Shown: in pieces, positions 32,753 to 41,800 of the stretch | Position numbering within the stretch: position 1 is the first letter of the stretch | Layout: every line of letters begins with the position of its first letter | Assembly (NCBI GenBank): GCA_030149525.1 | Contig: JASBRJ010000332.1 | Coordinates: 1 to 42,770, forward strand | Direction of reading: 5' to 3' | DNA length: 42,770 nt | From: a bacterium | GTDB lineage: Bacteria > Vulcanimicrobiota > Xenobia > Xenobiales > JADMJV01 | Translations under genes and position numbers: made by a program | The notes under the pieces: generated by a model | What the model was told of the DNA's origin: nothing | Database searches by the model: none | The model's input: only the letters and a program-made list of their open reading frames with translations

Positions 32753-34177
32753 TTAAAAAGGGGGGTCCTGAGAGCTCTGTTGAGCCGATTTCCCGGAATT
32801 CCCGACGATTCCGGGCAGTTGGGTGACACTCTCGACGCCCTCCAGTGCCAGCCCAACCGCACTTTGGAGCTTTTTGGTGATGCTGGCGGCAGGGAGAATG
32901 CATTTTTTGAAGCCCAGTCTGTGGAGTTCTTGAAGCCGCAACTCCGTTCCGTGGACCGGTCGAATTTCGCCTCCCAAGCCGATTTCCCCAAAGCTTGCCA
33001 CCTGTCCCGAGATGGGTCTTTCGTTGCGACTGGAGAGGAGGGCAAGGGCCAGGCTGAGGTCGAGGGCCGGATCTTGAAGTTTCAGACCACCTGCAATTTT
33101 TGCATAGACGTCTTGAGTTCCCATCTTCAGTTGGCCCACTTTTTTGCTCAAAACGGCCAGAAGCAGCGACATTCGATTTCCGTCGATCCCCACGGTTCGA
33201 CGAGCCGGAGGGGCGCCTTGAGTCGCGGAGTAGCTTTCGGTAACCAGGGCTTGAACCTCTACCAAAATAGGACGCGTTCCTTCAAGACTGGGGTAGACAA
33301 CGCTACCGCTTAATCCTTGAGTCCGCTGGTTGAGGAAGAAAGAAGAGGCCTCGGTCACGGGAATGAGTCCTTGAGACGTCATTTCGAAAAGACCGACCTC
33401 GTGGGAGGGGCCGAATCGATTTTTGGTACTGCGGAGCAGTCGAAGTTGACTCTCTGTCTCGCCCTCAAAGCTCAAGACCGTGTCCACCAGGTGTTCCAAG
33501 ACACGCGGTCCTGCTATATGTCCATCTTTGGTGACATGGCCGACCAGGACTGTCGGTGTTCCGGTCTCTTTGGCAATTCGCATCAGTCCGGCGGCACATT
33601 CTCGAACCTGAGTGACCGAGCCCGGGGCTGAATTGATGTCCGAGCGGAAGAGCGTCTGAATGGAATCGATAATGACAAATCCGGGTTTGAGGTTGGTCAT
33701 CTGCTGAGTTACGGCCTCAAAGCGGGTTTCGTTGAAGAGCAGAATTCGGTCACTGACGGCTTTCAGTCGGTCGGCCCGCAACTTGATCTGCTGCGGACTC
33801 TCTTCTCCGGAGACGTAGAGAACAGGTCCCAAGCTTGTGGCTAAGCGGGAGGCCAACTGAAGGAGAAGGGTGGATTTGCCGATCCCAGGAGCGCCGCCCA
33901 GTAGGATGAGAACTCCAGAGACGAGTCCGCCGCCTAGTACTCTGTCCAGTTCTGAAATCTGGCTGGAAACACGGTCTTCGGTATTGCTTTCTACCTTGTC
34001 CAAGGCGATCAGTTCGCCGACCCCCTGATTTAGGGTCATTCCGGTTTGATTGGCTTTGGGTAAAATGCTTTCTTCCTGGAACGTATTCCAGCCACCACAA
34101 TCGTTGCATTTTCCCGACCATCTCGGACTTTGTGCGCCGCACTCCTGGCAGACGTAAACGGTTTTGACTTTAGCCAT
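32753..34177 (-). CDS. radA: DNA repair protein RadA (Sms)
   Basis: The 474-aa product begins at ATG 34177 with a C4 zinc finger (CQECG...CNDCG). Walker A is GGAPGIGKST, Walker B-like 'GFVIIDSIQTL' follows, and the RadA-specific KNRFG motif is present ('STKNRFGPSHEVG'). The C-terminal Lon-protease-like domain ends the protein. RadA is a DnaB-type branch-migration helicase in recombination and transformation, which suits the presence of comM in the window. The long frame reported to start upstream of 34177 is not used, because the zinc finger starts right after this ATG. Confidence 0.96.
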   Translation of the reverse strand: MAKVKTVYVCQECGAQSPRWSGKCNDCGGWNTFQEESILPKANQTGMTLNQGVGELIALDKVESNTEDRVSSQISELDRVLGGGLVSGVLILLGGAPGIGKSTLLLQLASRLATSLGPVLYVSGEESPQQIKLRADRLKAVSDRILLFNETRFEAVTQQMTNLKPGFVIIDSIQTLFRSDINSAPGSVTQVRECAAGLMRIAKETGTPTVLVGHVTKDGHIAGPRVLEHLVDTVLSFEGETESQLRLLRSTKNRFGPSHEVGLFEMTSQGLIPVTEASSFFLNQRTQGLSGSVVYPSLEGTRPILVEVQALVTESYSATQGAPPARRTVGIDGNRMSLLLAVLSKKVGQLKMGTQDVYAKIAGGLKLQDPALDLSLALALLSSRNERPISGQVASFGEIGLGGEIRPVHGTELRLQELHRLGFKKCILPAASITKKLQSAVGLALEGVESVTQLPGIVGNSGKSAQQSSQDPPF

Positions 34178-34289
34178 GGTTTGCCAGGCTACTAGAAATG
34201 GGATAGACAGGCAAGGTCTGCAACCGTCCTGCAACGCCAGGCGGCGAGGATTCGGATTGAAAATTCGGGGGGTTATACGGAGGTTTAGA

Positions 34290-35021
34290 ATGCGTTTAAA
34301 GGACAAGGTCGCCTTGATTACGGGCGGCGCTCGAGGCATCGGGCGTGCAACTGCTGAGGTTTACATTCGTGAGGGAGCCAGGGTTGCCATCGTTGATGTG
34401 GACGCGGCTGCGGTCGAGGAAGCTGCCAAAGAGCTCGGCAACGACACTCTAGGGCTGGTCATGGATGTGACCAGTCGGGAGTCGGTTCTGGCTGGCGTGG
34501 ATGCCATTACGGAGAAGCTCGGTCCTATCGATATTTTGGTGAACAACGCTGGAATTATCAAGGATGCCCAGTTACTTAAGATGGAAGAAGCCGATTTTGA
34601 TGCCGTTGTGTCCGTCAACCTGAAAGGGGTCTTCAATACGACTCAGGTGGTGTCGAGACAGATGGTCGAGCGAGGGACGGGAGTGATTTTGAACGCGTCT
34701 TCGGTTGTGGCTCTTTACGGAAACTTCGGTCAGACCAACTATGTTGCGACGAAATCCGGCGTTATCGGCATGACAAAAACCTGGGCCCGTGAGTTAGGTC
34801 GTAAGGGTGTTCGAGTCAACGCTGTAGCTCCCGGCTTCATCAAGACCCGCATGACGGAAGGTATCCCGGACAAGGTGATGACAAAGCTTGAGGCTATGGT
34901 TCCCATGCAGCGCATGGGCGTGCCGGAGGAGATAGCGAACGCTTATCTCTTCCTCGCCTCCGACGAAGCATCGTATGTCAATGGTCATGTTCTCAGTGTG
35001 GACGGCGGCGTAACGACCTGA
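34290..35021 (+). CDS. fabG: Short-chain dehydrogenase, FabG-type 3-oxoacyl-ACP reductase
   Basis: ATG at 34290 has ACGGAGGT at 34277-34284. The 243-aa product has the NAD(P) motif TGGARGIG, NNAG, and the catalytic Ser-Tyr-Lys set in 'NASSVVALYG...NYVATKSG'. 'VNAVAPGFIKTRMTEG' is the usual substrate-side motif. The sequence fits FabG, which reduces 3-oxoacyl-ACP in fatty-acid elongation; acetoacetyl-CoA reductase (PhaB-like) is possible. It is divergent from radA, with 112 bp between. No other fatty-acid gene is next to it. Confidence 0.88.
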   Translation: MRLKDKVALITGGARGIGRATAEVYIREGARVAIVDVDAAAVEEAAKELGNDTLGLVMDVTSRESVLAGVDAITEKLGPIDILVNNAGIIKDAQLLKMEEADFDAVVSVNLKGVFNTTQVVSRQMVERGTGVILNASSVVALYGNFGQTNYVATKSGVIGMTKTWARELGRKGVRVNAVAPGFIKTRMTEGIPDKVMTKLEAMVPMQRMGVPEEIANAYLFLASDEASYVNGHVLSVDGGVTT

Positions 35022-35090
35022 TCCGGTAGGTTTTCCAGCAGTAGGCAAAGATGACTTCAGGTCGTTTAAGGCTGTTGAAATTTCGCAGAT

Positions 35091-35128
35091 TTGCATTTTT
35101 TTCGAACATGGGTTCGAAAAAAATGCAA
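35091..35128. repeat. Perfect 17-bp-arm inverted repeat between fabG and HU
   Basis: TTGCATTTTTTTCGAAC and GTTCGAAAAAAATGCAA are exact reverse complements around the loop ATGG. No T tract follows, so it is not a typical terminator, although its A/T arms could terminate weakly either way. It can form a cruciform or a long RNA hairpin in the 209-bp gap. Nothing else is seen in the gap. Confidence 0.85.
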
Positions 35129-35230
35129 CAAAAGTGCCAAAAACCAAGAAATATCAACGATTAGAAGGATTCGGTACTGTCCGCGAGAACGGTCGTTCGT
35201 CTACATCAACCTACTGGGAGGAAGCCAAGC

Positions 35231-35542
35231 GTGGCGAAAACCAAAACTAAGAAAAAAGCAGCAACTATCGTAGGAAAGGCTGAGCTGATCGCGGACATCG
35301 CAGAGAAGCACAACTGCTCCAAGAAAGAAGCAACCGACACCCTCAACGTGGTACTGGAAACCATCCAGGAGCACTTGACCAAAGGAAACGGCGTACGCCT
35401 GATCCCCTTCGGAAGTTTCGAAGTGCGTGAGCGTAAAGGTCGCACCGGTCGCAACCCGCGTACCGGCGAAGAGATCAAAATCGCAGCGCGCAAAGTTCCT
35501 GCTTTCAAACCCGGGAAAGCTCTTCGCGACGCGGTTCAATAA
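35231..35542 (+). CDS. hup: HU-family nucleoid-associated protein
   Basis: GTG at 35231 has GGGAGGA at 35216-35222. The 103-aa product has a Lys-rich N-terminal extension of ~12 residues, then the HU core: 'KAELIADIAEKHNCSKKEATDTLNVVLETI', 'GVRLIPFGSFEVRERKGRTGRNPRTGEEIKI' with the DNA-binding arm and its Pro, and 'FKPGKALRDAV'. HU dimers bend DNA and compact the nucleoid. The basic tail may strengthen DNA contact. It is followed by a terminator. Confidence 0.96.
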   Translation: MAKTKTKKKAATIVGKAELIADIAEKHNCSKKEATDTLNVVLETIQEHLTKGNGVRLIPFGSFEVRERKGRTGRNPRTGEEIKIAARKVPAFKPGKALRDAVQ

Positions 35543-35569
35543 ACGCCTCTCGATATAGCTATTCGGAAT

Positions 35570-35605
35570 GTGGGAGCTGGTTGCAAGACTGGCTCCCACT
35601 TTTAT
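35570..35605 (+). terminator. Rho-independent terminator after HU
   Basis: GTGGGAGCTGGT (35570-35581), loop TGCAAG, ACTGGCTCCCAC (35588-35599, two G-T pairs), then TTTTAT. Ends the HU transcript. Confidence 0.85.
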
Positions 35606-35676
35606 ATGATGATGTTTCGTTGCGGAATTCTGTCCCAGTATTGGAGAGGCCGTTCCGGTTAGGGTGCTAAACGGTC

Positions 35677-35705
35677 TTGACCCTGTTCGGGATTTTGCAA
35701 ATAAT
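35677..35705 (+). promoter_or_regulatory. Strong sigma70-type promoter for the giant TPR protein
   Basis: TTGACC (35677-35682) and AATAAT (35700-35705) are exactly 17 bp apart. Transcription would start near 35712, leaving a ~95-base leader before ATG 35807. The leader has no clear ribosome binding site near that ATG; GGGGG lies about 19 bases upstream. Confidence 0.6.
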
Positions 35706-35806
35706 TTAGAATCTTGGTACTTTGTTGCACTTTCATGGAGGGATACAGTCGACAACTTTCGTAACGGAAGTCAGTTCACCTCAGGGGGTGGGCCGCTTTC
35801 TCTTTT

Positions 35807-38800
35807 ATGCAAACTGAGTTTATTACGAAAAGAGAGCTGAAGGTCCCGGAACGGGCACCAAAAGCTCTAAATAGTCTCCTGGTTAAGACTCAGGAGGGCA
35901 TTGTGGCCGGTGGTGGACTTGATACGGTTCGCTGGCTGCATGACAGCTTGGCCTTTCTGACCGAGTTCTTTGCCTCTTTCGCCGTAGGTGCGCTTCAAAC
36001 TGTCGGCCCTTACTCCAATGCCATCAAAAAGCTTATGGAGCAGCCGCCGTCTCTCGACCGTTCAGAGCGACTGTTGGCCCAAGCTTTCACAGACTGGAAA
36101 GCGCATCCCCATCACCCCGCTTATGAGAGTCTGAGAGAAACCTTTTTCCTCACCAGTCGTCTGCAAACGTCGCGCTTTGCGCCTCGTCGACATGCTCGTT
36201 GGTTAGGTGTGGAAGGGCGCGCCGTGGCCGGAGTCGAGAGACTCCCGCGCTGGAGTCGAAGAATCGACCTGGTGGTGAGCGGTGGCGATGAACAGGCAGC
36301 TCATGGGTTTATCGAAACTTACACTCCGCTTCTCTGGACTTGGACGGACTCGCTTCAGGGGTTCTTTAGCGGATGGGCAGTGACGGTTCAGACCGACGTT
36401 AAGGACGGCCGCATAGGTCTGGCCGGCTCAGCTTCGAGAAACGATGTCCGCTTGGAATTAGTCCCTGTCGATGTCTTGAGCGGACTGAAAAGTAGTTTTG
36501 GCTCCGACGGCAACGGTGGGATCCTCTTGGAGGGTTTTCGGGAACTGGGCGGCCCGGGACAGACGTCCCAGCCCGTTCCGGAGGCCGCTCCTGTTTCGCC
36601 CTCCGAGCAGCCTGCAGGCGCCGTGTCTGAGGAGCGACCTCCTCTCGACTCGGACCCGCATTCAGACGCCCCCGAGCCCCAGGCTCAGATTTCATCGGTC
36701 GGTGAAGAGGCTCCACTCTTTGCTCAGGAACCGCAATCCGTTGAGGCACCTTTGTTTGCTCCGGCACCTGGAGCCGTGAGAACGGATGACCCGCTGACGC
36801 GTGGAACCAAAGCGCTCCTGGTAGACCAATTTCGTCAGCCCACGCCGGAACAGGCCGAAGAGGCTCCCGCATCCGGAGCGGAGGCCGCCCCGGCTGAGCC
36901 TGCACAGCCGGATCATGAGTCGTCTCTTTTTAATCTGTCGGCACCTACTGCGGAAGAGAGTGGGGAAGCTCCGACCACTAGTACGGTCGGCGAGTCCGTC
37001 AGTGTGGAACCCGCTCCAGACCTCGGGTCGCCCTCGGAGCCCGTTGCCGAGATTCCCGCGCCTGATTTTGGAGATGAGCCGGTTACTCAAGTTCCTGCAC
37101 CTGATTTTGGAGCTGGGCCGGTGGCAGAGATTCCTGCTCCTGACTTTGGCACCGACTCGATTGTGCCGGTTCCGGGCCCTGATATGGGTGCACCAATAGC
37201 GCCGCCTACTGAAACTTCGGCCCCCAATTTTGGAGCTGAGTCTGTAGATGATGTTCCCGCTCCTGATTTTGGCGCCGAGCCGGTTGCTGAGACTCCGGCT
37301 CCTGATTTTAGCGCGCCCACTGAACCCGGCGCGGAGGCTCCTACCGCCGACTTTGGTGCCTCCCTCGAACCGGTTGCCGAAGTTTCTGCTCCGGATTTTG
37401 GTGCGGTCTCCGAGCCTGTAGCTGAGGTTCCGGCTCCCAACTTCGGAGCAGAGCCGGTGACTGAAGTTCCAGCCCCCGATTTCGGTGTGGAGCCCGTAGA
37501 CCAGGTTCCAGCTCCCGACTTCGGTGAGCCTGCCGAGCCGGTTGCTGAAGTTCCCGCTCCTGACTTTGGTGCGGAGCCCGTAGATGAAGTTCCCGCTCCC
37601 GACTTCGGTGCGCCTTCCGAGCCTGTGGCTGAAGTTCCCGCCCCCGAGGAGTCCGTAGACGAGGTTCCAGCTCCCGACTTTGGTGCGCCAGCCGAGCCGG
37701 TGGCTGAAGTTCCGGCCCCCGATTTCGGTGCGGAGCCCGTAGACGAGGTTCCAGCTCCCGATTTCGGTGAGCCTGCCGAGCCGGTGGCTGAAGTTCCAGC
37801 TCCTGACTTCGGTGCTGAGCCCGTAGACGAGGTTCCCGCTCCCGACTTCGGTGCGCCTGCCGAGCCTGTGGCTGAAGTTCCAGCCCCCGATTTCAGCGCG
37901 CCTGCCGAGCCAGTCGCTAAAGTTCCAGCTCCTGACTTTGGTGCGGAGCCCGCCGACGAGGTTCCAACTCCCGACTTCGGTGCGCCCGCTGAGCCGGTTG
38001 CCGAGGCTCCTACTCCGGATTTTTCTTCACCTGCCGAGCCTGTGGCGGAAGTTCCTGCCCTCGATTTTAGCGCGCCTGCCGAGCCTGTGGCTGAAGTCCC
38101 GGCTCCTGACTTTGGTGCGGAGTCCGCAGACGAGGTTCCCGCTCCCAACTTCGGTGCGCCTGTGGCGGAAGTTCCTGCCCCCGATTTTAGCGCGCCTGCC
38201 GAGCCTGTGGCTGAGACTCCAGCCCCTGATTTCAGTGCCGCCGCAGAAACCGCTGCTGGGGACTTCGGTGCGCCTGCTGAGCCTGTGGCGGAAGTTCCTG
38301 CCCCCGATTTTAGCGCGCCTGCCGAGCCTATGGCTGGGATTTCTGGCCCTGATTTCAACTCGCCCGCCGAACCCGTTGGTGAGGTCCCGGCTCCTGATTT
38401 CACCGCGCCCGCCGAGCCCGTTGCCGAGGTCCCAGCCCCTGAGCTCGGCTTATCAAGTGACAGCGTTGAGGAAATCCCTACGCCCGATCTCGGTTCGCCT
38501 GAAGACGATGCCGAGCTTCTTGTAAGTGACGATTCCGCTGAAGGATTGCCTTACGCGATCGACGCTCCCCAGACTGTGGAGGTCCCCGCTGTTGATGCGC
38601 CGTCCAGCGTTTCGGAAGAGTCTGTTCCCGCTGTGCCCGAACCGACTGTGGAGGTCTCTCTTCCCTCACTAGGTCCGGAGAATGTCGCGCCCGCTCTGCC
38701 CCCGGTCGAGCCTGAAGCCACAGTAGAAGTTCCTCTGTCGGTGCCTGTGAGCACGGGCGACGATATCTTCGCTCTAAATGAGGACCAGGAAGATATCTTC

Positions 38801-41800
38801 GCTCAAGATCCTGACAGCGCCTCAAAGCCGCTCTTTCCCTCGGATGCAGAAACTGTCCCCAGTTCTGTGTCGGCTGAGCCGGAGCCTCAGTTCACTTCGG
38901 TCGAAATCGAAGTGCCGGCGGACAGCATTCGTGACATGGGTGCGGCGGCTGAAGAAATTCTCGAAGACAACTACGATTTCAGCCCTGAAGACGGTCCTGC
39001 AAAACCCAAGTGGAAAGGATGGTCCGTCGACGAGCGAGAGGCCGTTCAAGAGGTTTGCGAGTTCGTTGTTGGGCAATCTGAAAGTGTTATCCCTGAGGCT
39101 TATGGCCAACCCGTTAGGGCGGCCATCGAGTCCACTCACCAAAAGATTCAAGTTCTTCTAGAGCGATGCTGCGGAAAGACTCGACTCGCTCAAGACCTGT
39201 CGCTTCAGGAGTCCTCGAAAGATAGTCATATCGCCCTTCTTGCGAGCTGGGAGAAGCGCAAGACAGACGGCCGCCCCGGTACGGAACTCCTTCGCTTCTA
39301 CTATGAGTTGCGCCGTAGTAAGCGATCCCAGCGCGGCCAGTTGGCTTTGCCGGAACCGCAAGCAGTCACGGCGCTTGCGACGTCTGCAGACAAAGAGGGC
39401 TTCGGGCAGGCCTTCCAACGGCTGCTTGGGCAAATTTCGTCTCTCAACAAGAAGCCTTTGTTATTCATACTTGACGAGCCACCCGCACTCGTTCGAGAGG
39501 CGTTGGCTCTCAATCTGAGTTCCGGAGTCCGCTTTCTGAGTATCTTAGAGCCCCAGAACTCTCTTCCGGCACTCGGTGAGATCGTGGACCTTCGGCCCAA
39601 CTGGAAAGCGGCTGCGGAAGAACTCTTCGGCGAAACCGCGAGCAATTACAAAGATAGGCCCGACGCTAATCTTCTTCGACTGGCCATGGCTAACGAACTG
39701 GTGAACTCCGACTACGTCGTTCCTCAGAGCCTCGCAGAAGTCGAAGAAATGGTGGTGAAGAGCGAGATTGTCGATACGGAGCTACTCGCTGTGCTCAGTC
39801 TTGAGGAACGGGCTATTTCTCTCGATGATCTCGATCAATGGTTCCTCGATGCCGAAGCTGTTACCGAGACGATTACAGCGTTCCCGTCGATTTTTGAGCT
39901 GGCCAAGACGCGTTTGTCCCCTGTGTTGGGACTGGCCCACCCCTCCGTCACCCAACGAGTGATAGAGCAGTACGCCTCTGAGCGCTCCAGTGTGGCTAAA
40001 AAGCTTCTCGGATGGGTCGTTCTCCAATTGGAAAGAACCAATGCGGAGAAGTACGGTGGACTGCAAGTCCGCGAGATCGTCTTCAGGAACTTTCTAAGGC
40101 TTTATCGATTCGCCAAGCTCTCGAACGACCCAGATATTCTAGAATGGGTCCTCAGAAACAAAGACCTGCAACGCCGGCGCGTCGTTCTGACCAGCCATCT
40201 GGAGAAGCCTGGAAGCCGCTATGAGCTTTCCGAGATGCTTGAGACCCTGGTGGAATTGCTCACCGAGTTGGTGAACTCAGGAAAGTCGGACGACCTCCGC
40301 GACGAGCTCGCCTGGGCTCACTCAAATCTTGCTCTTAATCAGTTGAAGCTCGGTCTCTATCCGCAGGCTGCCGAGCATGTAGAAATAGCGTTCAAGCTTT
40401 TTGAAACTCTGGTTAATAAAGAGAAGCAGTATGAGTTCCGTTCCGCCCTTTCGACATCTCAATATCGGGCCTCGCGGATATACGATGCCATGGGAGTGTC
40501 GGATAAGGCGGTGGAGTTTGCGGATGCGGCCGTGCAAGGCTTTGTCGACCTTGTGGAGGATCGCGGCAAAACGGAACTCACTCCTCGCTTAGGGCTCGCT
40601 CTTGCTCATCGTGGGCGCCTCTTTAGTCAGGCCGACAAAGATGCCGCTGCCAAAACCGATCTGCAGAGGGCGGCCACTCTCCTCGAGAACAACGACCAGG
40701 TCGAGCCCGGAGAATCGTTCAGAACCTTGGTGGACATTCAGCTTGAGCTCGTCACCATCTTCATGGACGAGAACGATCTTGAGAGTGCTATCAAGGAGGC
40801 GGGTAAAGCTGTAAAGACAGCGACCGTTGCACTCGAGGAGCATGGAATGGAAGAGTTTCAGCCCATTCTTGCTACCTGCCACGGTCTGCGTGCCAAGTGC
40901 TACCAGAAACAGAACGAGCCGGAGAGAGCCCAGAGAGATATTGTTAAGAGCATCAGTTTGCGCAATCTCTCCGTCGACGAAGGTCGTTTGGAACAGCGCT
41001 ATTTTCTGGCCAAAGATCTTCAGTTGCGGGCTCAGATCGACCAACTTCGTGGTGCCGGCGAAGACGCCACTCGTGATCTCGGTCAAGCTATTGAACTACT
41101 GCAAAAACTGGCCGAAGAGGGCCGTGCCGATGCTAACTCTCAGCTTCTGGTCTGTCTGCTGGACCGAGCCAACATTTACCTTGGCGCCGGCAAAGCTCAG
41201 GAAGGCGTGGCCGATCTTCAACGTTCGCTGACCCTGGCAGAGCAAGACAACTCCGCTGAAGCTGGAGTGCATCGAGCAGCAATCCAGGACAGCTTGCTCC
41301 AAGCTTATGTGAAAAACGAAAGCTTCGACGAGGCGCTGGCGATTTCCCAAAGCCTGCTGGCCGACTACCATGCCGCTCAGGCCTGGGAGAAGTATTCCAG
41401 GGTTCAGTTGATCCGAGGTTCCGCTTTCGAGAAAAAGGGAGACCAAAAGCAGGCTCACGAGAGTTACACTCAAGCTGCCAACCTGCTGAGTCAGCTTCTG
41501 GCTCAAGGACAGACCGAGCCTTTGCTTGTCAGCGTGGCCGAGGCTTACCTCGGTCTCGGAGGGCTTGAGATGGCCATGGGACGCTCGGTAAACGCTCAGA
41601 AGCAGATCAAGCAAGCCATCGACGTCTACAGTCACCTGTTCCAGCAACGTGGTCGACCGGATGTTCTGCCTCTTATGTTGAAGAGTTACTCTCTCATGGC
41701 AGCAGCCAATCTTGCGCAAGATCGTGTTGGGGAAGCCAAGCAGGCGCTGAAATCCGGTTTTGATATCCTCAAGTACATGGATTCCAGTCAAGGCAAGAAT

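Noticed and set aside
35735-35764. A nine-codon leader peptide frame before the giant gene
   Set aside because: Preceded by no ribosome binding site and not followed by any attenuator-like hairpin; too short to separate from chance.
37087-38403. A 438-codon minus-strand frame encoding GAGTSATGSA-type repeats
   Set aside because: It is the antisense reading of the PAPDFG repeat array; repeats without stops in one frame often stay open in another. No ribosome binding site or signal sequence.
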